From assembly GCA_920105625.2 (NCBI GenBank), contig OV050030.1, forward strand, positions 29,754,516 through 29,818,515: a DNA stretch of 64,000 bases, read 5' to 3'. The position numbers and the translations under genes are program-made. The stretch is from Clusia tigrina. Taxonomy: Eukaryota > Arthropoda > Insecta > Diptera > Clusiidae. Positions 35,674-47,600 of this stretch are shown one piece after another; the first letter of the stretch is position 1; every line of letters starts with the position of its first letter. The notes beneath the pieces are model-generated. The model had not been told where the DNA came from. It searched no databases and saw only the letters and a program-made list of their open reading frames with translations.

Positions 35674-37765
35674 CCCTCCGACGGTTGAGTCATCCGTTGC
35701 CCTTATACGAAGTACAAGGTCCACAGGGACTATTTCTATTTGTATGGAGTTTTATATGAAAACGCATTTTTTTACATTTTTTTTTTGTTTTGATTTATTA
35801 TTTTTTACTAATTATACATGTATAATGAATGTTAGAAAAAAAAAATTTTTTTTATATATAACATTATTAATTTTTTATGAGTTTTATATGAAAAAAGCCT
35901 AAAAAACAATTGTTGTGTAGATTGTCCCTCGTCCAACATATTTTCTGTGCAGGTGTAGCATCGATGCATAAGTGTTGAATGCTCTGCACAAACTGGATTG
36001 TTACAGGAATGGCAATAGGCCCTTGTTTTCCGATGCCGTCCGTACTCAGAGCGGCATAGGCGACATGACGGTCTGTTCGTTCTAGACGCAAACGACGGTG
36101 CAGCTCCTTCTGCCGGTCTTGATAATATCTAAAAAGAACAAAATTATGTAGTTATTCTGCTTTTGAACATTAGAATTGTTTTTTCTTACCTTTACATCAA
36201 ATGCTTCCATTGCGTTCCGTATCCTTGGATATGCGGTTATGCGGTTGTTCAGCGCTCGTTCCTCTATGTTTGGTAGTGCCAATTGTTTTGTCAGCATCAG
36301 TAGGAATGACCGTCGTCTGTCACTTCTTTTTATTGGCTTCATCTCGTTGTATGAAATAAATGCAGCTAATGCAGCAATGTCCACCATATTATAAAACATG
36401 GCCAATGGCCAGCGGTTTGTTGAGCGCTTGCATGTATATGTGCCAAGCATCTGGTCCATTGTATCAACGCCCGATTTGTTGGCGTTGTAATCCAAAATAG
36501 CAAACGGCTTCTTCTTTTCAGTTTGCATGTCCACACCGCAAGTATAATGTTGTGTCGACAGCAAAATTACCGCTTTGTTCTTCTTGGGCACATATGAACA
36601 TAGTGCTATATCGCCTTCGTTGAAGCCGAATAATGTGCTGTTGACAGGACGCGTATGATTTTTTTGGAATTCCCGAGGCACACATGTCTTATTCGAGCGC
36701 GCTGTTCCAACATATGCGGTTTTCTTCCTGATCAAAGTACGCGCCAAATCCAAAGTTGTGAAAAAATTGTCGGCATAAATTGTGCGGCCTGTATTCAAAT
36801 ATCTCTCCGAAAGTTGAAGTACAACATTCTGCCCTTGAGTCACCTCTGGTGCCTGGTCAGGCAATTTCCCAGAGTAAATCATTCCTTTGACAGGATAAAA
36901 TGATTTTGAGTCGCACAACCACCATATCTTAATACCGTACTTGGCAGGCTACGATGGAATGTATTGTGTGAAGCGGGTGCGGCCTCTGTATGGGAATAAC
37001 TGCTCATAAACGGTCACTGCATCATGCGGAGTGTAAGCTGCTGCCAAGTTAGACTGCAACATTTGCCAAATATCATCAATAGCCGCAGTTTTGCTGTTGA
37101 TTAGTCGCTGCTGTCGCGTATTTCCATTGTCGAATCTAAGGCATTGTTTTATGCACTTCATACGATCTAATGATAATGCAGCTTTATATATTGGACAGCG
37201 CGTTGGGCCCCATAACTCTTCAAGAGGTTCACTATTCGATTTAGTGAGTCCAGCATACAAAATAATAGCCAAAAAAGCATCGAACTCTTTCAAAGTGATT
37301 GGTTTCCATTTCCTTTGTTTTAGTTGGATTTGCCAAATTCCATGCAGCGTTCACTTCCCTGCCTTTCCGATTTGATTCGCGTATTATGATGAGCGAGCGG
37401 AATATGGTAAAGGGATCATATGTGGTTCCTACTGTTTCAAGGAAAGACACAATAAAATAATCCAAAAAGTAACTAAAATTCAAGGAACACGTTTGTGATG
37501 TGTTCAAACAATAAAACAAGCCAAAAGACAGTGCATTTATTAACGATTTCTTGAAATTTCAGTACACGTTCCCGTACTAAACACATTTAAATCTCAATGG
37601 AAACTAAACTATTGGTCGGATCGCTTTGAACGCTCTTTTAAACGATTCTAGATAAAATTTCCTTGGAATACATGTGGGGGTCGGGTATACTTCCCATGGA
37701 CCATCAAGGAGTAATTTCAGTTTGAAAATGAAAAAGGGACCCCAGGGACCTTCTCACCCGCCGGG
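35674..37765 (-). mobile_element. piggyBac-superfamily transposon (2.09 kb) with transposase pseudogene
   Basis: TTAA at 35670-35673 and 37766-37769 flank inverted ends (left CCCTCCGACGGTTGAG; right end reverse-complements to CCCGGCGGGTGAG). Transposase pieces lie on the minus strand. Near 37300 is KPITLKEFDAFLAI, then NSEPLEELWGPTR, YEQLFPYRGRTRFTQYIPS, a TAG at 36946-36948, and AKYGIKIWWLCDSKSFYPVK. After that come RTIYADNFFTTLDLA (second catalytic Asp) and ANKSGVDTMDQMLG (third Asp). A short intron (about 36130-36190) leads to a Cys-rich C-terminus (CRLCRSEYGRHRKTRAYCHS, CNNPVCAEH, HRCYTC). The first catalytic Asp, normally in a DEQL box, is Tyr (VYEQL). There is a frameshift near 37310 and the nonsense codon, so this copy is inactive. 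Confidence 0.92.
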
Positions 37766-37769
37766 TTAA

Positions 37770-38040
37770 ACTTTATTGTAAATGGAATACTCTCATATGG
37801 TCAGATCGCTTTAGTGGGGCATAAAACATTCCTGTATCCAAAGAAACGTTCTGGGTAAAACATTCAGTTAAAGATAGGCAAATTACTCTTAGTCAATATG
37901 GGTTCTTATATATTGATATACTTGTAGTTATATAAGGAGACTCAACACTTTCCCACAAGAGAATGCACAAAGTGTGTCGGCTCCCATCAACAAATGTAGT
38001 ACATGATAATAAATGTAAGTACAGCCACAGCAAAAAGAGA
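37770..38040. other. Short intergenic stretch upstream of CRAL-TRIO copy 4
   Basis: No coding frame. GCACAAAGTGTGT near 37967 recurs upstream of copy 5 (ACACAAAGTGTGTGTAGCGC near 44504), so it may belong to the shared promoter region. Confidence 0.35.
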
Positions 38041-38048
38041 AAGAGCCC

Positions 38049-38129
38049 CTTATCAGGTTATTACACATTCGTAACACATAATAAAATTAGCTTTGTTACA
38101 CAAAGTCCGTGAAATGTTTGCATTAGTTT
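38049..38129 (+). promoter_or_regulatory. Promoter region of CRAL-TRIO copy 4 with GATA-type site
   Basis: CTTATC at 38049-38054, TATA-like CATAATAAAAT at 38077-38087 and GTGAAATGTTTGCATTAGTT starting at 38109. Order and distances to the ATG (122, 94 and 62 nt) match copy 3 within two nucleotides, which points to retained function of the proximal promoter despite transposon insertions further upstream. Confidence 0.5.
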
Positions 38130-38170
38130 CGCATGCACCACGTCGTGTAACTGTTGTATATTAGGGAACT

Positions 38171-39251
38171 ATGGATCACATACGTCCTCTGCCCGTGGAA
38201 CTGCAAAAAGTAGCCATCGAGCAACTGAATGAAGTACCGGAAGATATACCTGGCGATATTGAGGCACTGAAAGCGTGGATTAGGCAGCAGCCCCATTTAC
38301 GGGCTCGCACCGATGACCAATTTCTGTTGTCCTTTCTGCGTGGCTGTAAGTACAGCTTGGAGAAAAGCAAATCGAAACTGGACAAGTTTCACACGCTGCG
38401 CACAAAGTACCCCCAGTACTTTCGTTGCACCGATGTGGATGCGCCGAAATTTCGTGATATTGTCCGCTTGGGGTATATACTTAATTTCTCTTGGAGACCT
38501 GTGCCTATTTAACATAATTATTTCTCTCTATTAGAATCGTAAACTATCTGCCTAAACCTTTGCATGATCATGGTCAACGCATAGCGGTACTTCGCTACTG
38601 TGCATATCCTGCAGAGGAATACACCATGGAAGATATATTTCTTGTTTTATGCGCCATGCAAGAAATTGTCATGCTAGAAGATGACTACGCTAATGTTAAC
38701 GGCATCACTGTCGTTATGGATTTGGATAAAGCCACAGCCGGACACTTGCTGCAAACGACACCGAGTGTCATGAAAAAAATGACAGCATATTCTGAAGAAG
38801 CGATTCCTCTGCGTTCGAAAGCCTCACATTTCATCAATACTCCCACGGGATTTGACACAATATTCAATTTTGTGAAGCCAATGATATCAGAGAAGCAACA
38901 AAATCGGGTGAGAAATATAGATATATATATATATAATAATTCATACTGAAATCAATGCTACATAAAATATGAAAAATATTTCGTTCCCCACAGCTCTTTG
39001 TACATGGCAACAAATTGGAGTTGATGCATAAACAGATTCCCCAAAAATATCTACCCAAGGAATACGGTGGCGAGAATGGTAGCATTGAGGAGATCATTAC
39101 TTACTGGGACAAGAAACTGGATGAATACCGGGACTACTTCAAAGATAATGCTAATTACGGCACGGATGAGAAACTACGACTTGGAAAACCCATCGATTTT
39201 GATACCATATTTGGACTAGAGGGTTCCTTTAGAAAACTGAATGTGGATTAG
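38171..39251 (+). CDS. CRAL-TRIO (alpha-tocopherol-transfer-like) protein, copy 4
   Basis: Exons 38171-38472, 38535-38907 and 38994-39251 (introns 62 and 86 nt) encode 310 aa, starting MDHIRPLPVELQKVAIEQLN. N-terminal helices: LRARTDDQFLLSFLRGCKYS, LEKSKSKLDKFHTLR. Ligand domain: GQRIAVLRYCAYPAEEYTME, IVMLEDDYANVNGITVVMDL, HFINTPTGFDTIFNFVKPMI. Last exon: LPKEYGGENGSIEEI and GSFRKLNVD. By hand count it differs from copy 3 at about 10 of 101 residues in exon 1, about 30 of 124 in exon 2 and about 6 of 85 in exon 3, so change is concentrated in the ligand-domain exon. Probable cytosolic hydrophobic-ligand carrier; ligand unknown. Intact, TAG stop. Confidence 0.93.
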
Positions 39252-39311
39252 TCCATTTATTTCATTAGTGCTAAAGAATGAGAGTTTTCCAAAGCTGCAG
39301 AAATTCCATAA

Positions 39312-39317
39312 AATAAA
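39312..39317 (+). terminator. Poly(A) signal of CRAL-TRIO copy 4
   Basis: AATAAA 61 nt after the stop, positioned as in copy 3. Confidence 0.7.
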
Positions 39318-40074
39318 TGGGATTCTTGTATGAGAAATACGTTCTCTTATTGTTGCTTAGGTCAGTATTCATATATATACGGGGCTAATAAATATTATAT
39401 GTCCAAAGCACCACAATTATGAGTATCCTCATTTATGTAGGATTCGAGTTAGTTTATTTCTCCGATCTGATATTGTCACAGTTACAATGCATATGAATTT
39501 CCTTTTACAGTCCTATCATATGTTCCACATTCAGCAAATTATGAGTCTCTTCCTTATAAGAAATGAATATAAATACATTAAAGTTAGTCTCCATCTGCAG
39601 TTTAAAGTTATTTTTTACATATTTTTGGTGTGAACATTTGAAATGTTTTGTTAATTTTTTGATTTTACATTATTGCGTTTGAAAGATTTTAGTCTTCTGA
39701 ACCGCTCCCGTAAAAAAATTACTCATTTGATTTGTTTATAATATCCAGATATACCTTCTTTATTGTTCCTGGAGAGAGACCTGATTATATTAAAGGTTCT
39801 TACAATAATTAAAAATAGGATTAAGTATTTCTTTGATTCGTTCTTAGACAACAAAAGCTGACTTACATATTGGTCTCCTCAGTAGCCTTCACAGTGCTCA
39901 TGGATGTCTGCTCTACACTCTGCTTCTTTCACTTGTTGATCACTTCTCTCTGTGGAGTGGCCTAGACAAGGCCGCTCTTAAATTAGCTCTTTTATGGTCA
40001 CGGTAACTAGTTTACATCAGAGAACACAGAGAAAAGAAACTCTTTTTCGTTGCCAGCGTCCGTAACGGACACGC
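39318..40074. other. Intergenic, 3' flank of CRAL-TRIO copy 4
   Basis: The first 200 nt align with the 3' flank of copy 3 (CACCACAATTATGAGTATCC, GTTACAATGCATATG). The remainder shows no gene or repeat that I can support. Confidence 0.45.
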
Positions 40075-40178
40075 CACGATATTGAGTGGATTCACCACGA
40101 TTCTGTGTGGATTCACCACGATTCTGAGTGGATTCAACACGATTTTGAGTGGATTCAACAGGTTTTTCAGTGGATTCA
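40075..40178. repeat. 21-bp minisatellite, five copies
   Basis: The unit CACGATTCTGAGTGGATTCA plus one base repeats at 21-bp steps with small changes. Because 21 is a multiple of three, the plus-strand frame reads a heptapeptide repeat (SGFTTIL-like). There is no ATG at its head and nothing beyond supports a gene, so I call it noncoding. Confidence 0.85.
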
Positions 40179-40769
40179 TGTACAACGTCAGTCTGCTTTA
40201 TTTCGCTACTTTGCCGTTTGACGTTTACGTTTCTTTACTCTGTATACTCTGGTTTACATGTCAGAGGATATTGAAAAGTCTCTCCAGACCAAGCTTTCTG
40301 CTCCAAAAGACTCGAAGCACCGACATTTATTCATGCCTCCATTATACGGAAAGCTCTATTAGCGAGTTATTATTTACGCCCCTCATAATATCATTGATTA
40401 TTTGGAATGTCAACTATTCTTTTGGTATTATAGTATCACAAATATGTACGGACTATTATTTCGCTGAAGCCTTACTTGCCAGAGTTACATACAAATATGG
40501 TGTGGACTTTCCACCCGTGAGTGTCTTATCTTGCTACTAATTTGCAGGGAAAGATAATGATAAATTATACTAATTAAGATATTAAGTTATTGAGGATGTT
40601 GCCTGGTAACCAGTTTCATAAAGGGGCCACATCTGCGGGAAGCTTTCCTGTATTTATGGTTTCCGTTATGCAAGCATAATTTGCTTGACCGGAGAACAGA
40701 CTTTTTACGATTTCCTCACTTAGTTAAATAAGAGGCGGAATGACAAATAAACTTCCAGTTATGCAGCTT
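40179..40769. other. Intergenic, no gene seen
   Basis: The open frame running out of the minisatellite to 40540 has no recognisable motif. Confidence 0.4.
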
Positions 40770-41660
40770 TTGTAAAGATATTTCCAATCGTAAAGTGCTT
40801 GCTTAAGGATTGTCTTCCCTTTCGCGACCGGGATAAGGTGCCGCAAGAATTTTGCACTTATGTGTAGGTTATATACCAACCAGATTAACGTACCTATCCA
40901 GCTTTTATTTCTAGAATCAACAGAAAACATCAAAATCAGAGATCTTGGTCACCAAATTTCAGACAAACTCGATGCTGAAAACAAGTTACCATGAATTTGC
41001 AAACGAGAAACCCAGATCGCTGCCTCTATTGAATACTTTGGGAGCTCGCAAAAATTGGACACCTAACTTTGACTCTGGATGCGCCCTTGGATAGAAATAC
41101 CTCAACTTTAGCAGATGATTCAGAGGTGGCAGCAGGATACAGAATCACCCCAGAACAGAACCATTGATTGATATCGATTTTAATTTCATGGTTTTTAGAC
41201 CAACATTGGTGATGCGGCTGCCCTACCTACCTAGACCAACAGACCAGAGAGATCCACGCATGCTTAGATAAGCGCCACATCAAAACTAATGAAAGGGAAT
41301 CCATGTCTGTGGAAATTTTCCATAGAAACTTGACTTGGGGAATTGTGCAGTTGTTCATCTTAAGGCAGAGCAACTGTCGCGTCTTAACGTAAAGGTAACT
41401 TATATAGACTTATTTTCATTTGGTTTAATACGCCAGTCTCCATCCACTTCGTGAAGTCATCGAAGATTTCTTATAATTTTTTAGCAGCAGAAGAGGCATT
41501 TTTTGTGAGGACAGAATAGCCGAAACATCTGCGAAAGTGCCTACAGCGACGTTACTTAGTTCAGGCAGGTCTGTCGTGCAGCATTTCTGTGATAAACGCT
41601 TCTCATAGAAACACCACGAATCGGGACCATCTTGGATTGAAGCTCACTCCTCAATACTAG
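40770..41660 (-). mobile_element. Jockey-like LINE RT relic
   Basis: The minus strand from about 41600 reads VGTFADVSAILSSQKMPLLL (the FADD catalytic box, second Asp lost), DDFTKWMETGVLNQMK, LKMNNCTIPQVKFLWK and then decayed downstream sequence. This order follows the end of the palm and thumb of jockey-clade RTs. Many stops and frame changes; old copy. Confidence 0.6.
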
Positions 41661-44430
41661 TTAATTGAAAACCGTTGAACCTTGCCTGTGAAAAACAAAA
41701 TACTCATCTATAAAAGTGTGCTGAAGTCATTTTTTACCTCTTTTATTTCTCAGCAACTAAAATAAAGATTCCAGTGTAAAGAACTACGTACCCACATGTG
41801 TGTTGGCGTAACAAAAGAAATTATTCAGCGTGACATGAAAATTTCCACGGTGTGTGACAAGACTTTCAGTCGAAAATTGGCACGACCTACTCAACGTTTA
41901 CTCAAGAGTTAGGTAGCAGCATTCCAAATATTAGTGATGGAAACAATCCAATAGCAAACTCAATCGATAGTTCTGTCAAAACTATCCAAATACAATTTTC
42001 ACTCGTTTACCTGTGCGAATAAGTGATGGGAATAGCTTCTAATTGAATAGTGATGGGCACATCGAATGAAAGCAATTAATCGATAGCTTTAAACAGCTGT
42101 TTGTACAGTCATTCATAGCAATGAAAGAACCAATCAAACGAGTGGAAGGAGTAGTTAAAAACCTTGGTTCAAGGTCATAGGTCAAAATTAAACAATATTT
42201 TCGTCAAATTTGACAGCATTGAGTCAATTGGGATTGTTTACACGAACATATCTTATCTAACTTAACTATAAAGACATACAAAGAAATCGATTTGTAAAAA
42301 TTTTAGATCACAGTTTTCTTGGAATTTTGTGATGAAATAAGTTTTAGTGATCTTGAAAATATTGGAATCATTCAAAGGCTGCATATGTCTCATTATTTAA
42401 TTCATTTTATTTAAGAGAAACTGATTCGAGTGTAGGGCGATAACTAGAAGTTGTGTTGAAATAACTTTTCAAATAGAATGAGCCTTATGTCAAACACAAC
42501 ATGCCTCGCTTTGAATAATGGGTCTCTTGATCTTTCAGTTAAATATTTTATTATTTATGCAATTATTTCTGAGTTATTCTCATTTTATTGAACCATGATT
42601 CTGGTGGTCTTTTGAATCTCTCTCTGAGTTTAGAATACAATCTTACTATATTATTATTACTATTATCTTACACCATAAGTAATTATGTCTCCAAAGGTTT
42701 GGGAGAATAATTACTATCAACCAAGGCCTTCGATAATTACTTAAAATAGATCATTGACTTTATATTTGGTTGATCCCTCACTAACACATTATTACAATAA
42801 ATGAGCAAATCACTCGATTGTTGAAATCACTAGTTTACTATTTCTTCTATTCTACCCACCACTACTGATAATTACACTCGACATTTATACACATTGTCAC
42901 TCTAATGTAATTAACCTTAATTACTATTTGTCTAATTTAAAGTCCAGCAACAAGTTTTTTTCATGGGTTTCAACTTCAACGTAAAATGTAACTACCGCAA
43001 TGAATGCCGAGGGAATTCTTCATATACTCGTATGTCATGAGTGCAACCATTGTAATATAATGAGAACTACGAATATCAATGAAGACGATTGTATTTATGT
43101 AAATAAATTATGTAATAAAAAAATAAACAACAAAAAATAATTATATTGTAGGGTACCTATTATTAATAACAGTGATAATGGGATTTTTGGGGTACAATTT
43201 ATCGACTTCAGCAGCACGGCAACTCACAATAGACGGCGGCCTAAATACAGTTGTTAGCATACAGCTAAAAATACAACAATAGTAATAAAATATCTCAGCC
43301 ACTAAACACACCAAATAGTCCCACTTATCTAACGAATAACTAGCAAACTCAGTGGTCTGTCGTAACGACCTTGCAAGCGCTCTACCCTCGCCGGTATGAA
43401 TAGTCACATATATCAACATAAACCCAGTGACTCAACAATTAAAAGTGACACAATACTTAAAAGATCACACACAGCAATAGACGATGATATTAGCAAATAT
43501 AGGGATTTTAGGCGTGGCACTTGAATTTTTTAATTAAAAACCATTAAACTCCATTTTAAGAGCGTTTCCTGAGAGATTCACGAAAATGTTCATATAAAAT
43601 ATGACAACAACTCCAAGTAGATATCCTAGCGCCAAAATTAGGGTCCAATTATACTAGAAAATCTAGTCTCTAATCTAGGCTCATATGGCCGGTTTAAGAG
43701 ACTTGTGATAATGGTATGGAAAATAAGTGAATCGAAGAGTTAATGCTAATAAACAATGGTAAAAAAGAAAGATGAAGACAGTTCACAGGCTTTAATTAAA
43801 CATAGCATTAATACTACATCAGAAGAACCTGACTATATTGCTGCTGATTTGATACCCAAAGGTATAGATAGAAGTGAGGTAGGCCGGAGAGCCACCGAAG
43901 AAGGAGGCCTCCAAGCACTCAGGTATTGATGCCCGTTGTAATTATACCCAAAGGTATTCTAGCGGTTGAAACGATGTTTGGATAGACAAAATGTAGAAAA
44001 CCCTACTTGATATACGCGAAAGATGTCACAAATAGAACATTTGAGAGACGGAGCAGTGGATGAACAATCACAAAAAAGTCTTAGGGAACACATGTGAGCC
44101 CAGTCTCTGAAGATTGGGTGAATCTAAGGTAAAGTACAACTTATAGATCAAATAGCATATCTCTGATATTTGCATCGCTTTATACATGAAAACTCACCTA
44201 TCTGACCCACTTACAAGGAAGTTTCTTAAGACACGGAGAATACTTCTCTCCACTCTCCCAAATCCGTTACCAAATATTCAACAGAAACTATGCTGCTCAT
44301 GTAGATGATGCTTCTCAACTATATGTAAAAACTTCGCCACAATATCTCATTTTCTTTCTTGGATCATATTAGGAACAACAGACGTTCGTCGGAGCATGGC
44401 TAAATAGACTCAGGAAGTGACTCTGATTAA
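41661..44430. other. Intergenic, no gene seen
   Basis: About 2.8 kb of AT-rich DNA. A minus-strand frame at 43141-43419 (92 aa) begins with ATG but has no known motif. I see no RNA gene or mobile-element protein. Confidence 0.4.
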
Positions 44431-44617
44431 GAGTACATTTATATTATAAACAAAGAAACCACTTTTTTGAGAGTTACAAACATATGCTGATATCTAAGAG
44501 ACACACAAAGTGTGTGTAGCGCATCACAATTATCAAGTATTGCTAGTCTGGTAATAAATGATAAATTTGATTGAGATCATATCAGATAATTGCACACTTT
44601 TTGGCAAAATGTTCTTG

Positions 44618-44637
44618 AAATATTTGCAGTAGTTTAA
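44618..44637 (+). promoter_or_regulatory. Conserved upstream block of CRAL-TRIO copy 5
   Basis: TGAAATATTTGCAGTAGTTT here corresponds to TGAAATGTTTGCATTAGTTT upstream of copy 4 and a similar block before copy 3. It may mark the transcription start region. No perfect CTTATC is present; GATAAT-type variants occur near 44585. Confidence 0.4.
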
Positions 44638-44659
44638 AATCAACGACGGCGTCAAGATC

Positions 44660-47600
44660 ATGGCTGCTCAGATTCGTCCACTAAGTGCAGAGTTGCAGAA
44701 AGCCGCCATCGAGCAACTGCAGGAAGTGCCCGAACGTATACCAGCCGATCTTGCAGCGCTGAAAGCATGGATTAATCAGCAGCCGCATTTGGAAGCACGC
44801 ACCGATGACCAATTTCTGTTGGCCTTTCTGCGTGGCTGCAAGTACAGTCTAGAGAAGGCCAAAGCCAAACTGGACAAGTTCTACACCATGCACACAAGAT
44901 TTCCGGATTTGTGTCGTTTGACTGATGTGGACGCGCCCAATGTACGCGAATTTATCAAATTGGGGTATTTGAGTAGTGAATTTATGAAATATTGCAACCA
45001 CACAAATTATCTCTGCATTTCCCACAAAAAGGATCACGCTTCCGCTACCCACGCCTCTGCACGGCAATGGACCACGCATTTACATAGTTCGCAGTGGTAT
45101 GTACCCAGCTGACAAATACAGCTTCGAAGATGTTGGCCGTGTTCTGTATCTCTTGCAAGAGATTGATATGTTCGAGGATGATTATGTTAGCATTCACGGT
45201 GCAGTGTTCATTTTGGACTTTCAAAATGCCACCGCTGCGCACTTGTTTAAAATGACTCCGGCGGTAATGAAGAAAATGGCTGTTTACTCCGAGCAGGCTC
45301 TTCCACTGCGCCCAAAGGCAGGACATTTCATCAATACGCCGACGGGCTTTGACACTGTTTTCAATTTCACGAAACCGATGTTGTCCGCAAAGTTACAGAA
45401 ACGGGTAAGAATGTGGGGGTGTATGTCTATGGATCAATATGTAATAACATTTAAATTTGTCGAAATTTTATCAATGAAGAAGGAACCCATTTTTTTGATT
45501 TCATTCAAAATTGACTCATCAATCTTATCGAATTTACTCAATGAACTGTTGAAATCAATTCTAACTTCAGTGCAATTGATGAAAGCATTTGAAGTGTCTT
45601 GAAATTAGCGCTTAAAATGTTGACAGAAGTTCTAATTTTCAGTCAAGTGACTACGTTATCAAGTGATAGCTGCATATTGTATATTTCCTTCTTCATGAAT
45701 GAAGAATGAACTATATAAAACTCTCGTATTTCAATTCCATAACTGACTTCTCAAGTCTATAACTCGCGTTCTTGACCAGTGTTCTCTGTACGTTTGCACA
45801 TACATAGGGATATTTGCTGATGGCAGTGCACATACAACATCCGCATATGCTTGGATATGTATTTCGTGGTTCTGTAACTCAGTCAGAAGAGAGTCCACCA
45901 CAAAACACTACAGAAGCGGAGAGAGCACCCTGAGGGTATCCTCGAGCAACTTCTGTTATGGTGCTATTGTCGTTTGTCTCTCCAACAGTTAACAGCCTTT
46001 TTGAAAACATGAAAAGGAACCACTTGACAGTAGTTTCGTCCATCCCATGTCTTCCAGCAGCCGAGAGCATAAAGTTAAAGAAAGCATTATCAAATTCCCC
46101 CTCAATTTACACATATACCCCCCTTATGTATTCACCAGTTTCCAGCCCTGTTTCCATCTTACACTCTAGATCGGGCAGACCTCATTCGCATGACTTTCTA
46201 CTCTGGAATGCATATTGATGGATAATAAGGAGGCTATTCAACACTAAACCCGCCCTATTACACTTCTCCACCATACGCTCCATACCTTTCAATATGAACT
46301 ATGTCAAACTAATCGGAAGAAAAAGTTCAAAGGTCACTCTTCTTTGAACTTCCTAGTTTCATTTATGAACCTAAGAATATCGGCAAAAGGAAGAGCATGA
46401 ACATTATTCATTCTCAATACATCACCACCCAATATCCTTAAGCTTATTCTCCCAAGACATGATTGGCAAGTCTGCCTACTGTGGCCATATGTTGACCACA
46501 TGTGTTGTGCCCAGTGATTACATCTAACAGCAGTCTCAGGTGGTTTCTGTTGAGTTTTAGAAGGCTGTTCAAATCCTGTCTGATTGTTTCACGCAGCGCT
46601 TAGCAGTTCTGTATAAGCTCAGTTCGGTCCACGTCCTTTTGTGGGCAGAGTCGTCGAAGTCATTGATCCAACCATAAATCTCTCAATGCATTTTACGAGG
46701 GTGGGTCAGAAAGGACCTGAAAATTGAAAAAAGGAACACCACCAATTCTGCAAAAAAACGTTTTATTTTTCAACACGGTCTCATGTTAGCTCGATGCAAC
46801 GTTTGTACAATTTTTTGTTGTCCTCCAAATAAAGTTATTTGTCAAGCCCTCAAAATATCCGTTTGTTTCATCGCTGATCTCTGATTACACCCAAATCTCT
46901 TATAGCTTAGACATATTTGGAAACTGGAGGTAGTCGCAGGAGGCTAAATCTGAAGAATATGCTGGATGAGGGAGCAATTTGTAACCTAATCCATGCAATT
47001 TTGCCATTGCGACTGAGGATGTGTACGCTGGTGCACCAGTGTCCTGGTTGAAGAAAACTTATTTTCTCGCCAATTTCAGTAATTTTTGCTTCAAATTGGC
47101 GTCTAATCGATCCAACAGCTCTGCGTAATGGTGATCGTTTCACCATTTTCAAGGTAACCAATGTGAATGACACCGCGGGCATCCCGAACAACTGTCGCCA
47201 TGATGAACTGTGGTCTTCTTCGGATTCGATTCAGCAGGAGAAGTCCACTGTCTCGACTGTTACTTCATCTCTGATGTGTTGTGATGCATCGATGATTCGT
47301 CCACGGTTTCGAAACGGCGCAAAAACGCACTCAAACTCCGATTGAACATCACCAAACAATCTTTTGAAGTTGTCAAACGATTATGTTTGTTGTCAATTGT
47401 GAGCAAACGAGGCACCCATCTTGCTGATAGCTGTTTCGTATTCAAATATATATGTAAAATTTAAGCCAGTGGTCTGTGTAATAAGCCTGTAGCCTCTTCA
47501 AGTTCGCGCACCTTCACTCGTCGATCGTCCAATATTATACCGTTCTTTCAATCGATGATTCGAATCGATGGTGAAGAGTCCCCATAATCTTTTCAAGCCT

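Noticed and set aside
40082..40540. 152-codon plus-strand frame
   Set aside because: Starts in a 21-bp minisatellite without ATG; no motif beyond the repeat.
43141..43419. 92-codon minus-strand frame with ATG
   Set aside because: No recognisable domain and no flanking splice or poly(A) structure.
45405..45602. Read-through of CRAL-TRIO copy 5 exon 2 as an alternative C-terminus
   Set aside because: A consensus donor follows CGG at 45404 as in all other copies, and a matching exon 3 exists at 51443.
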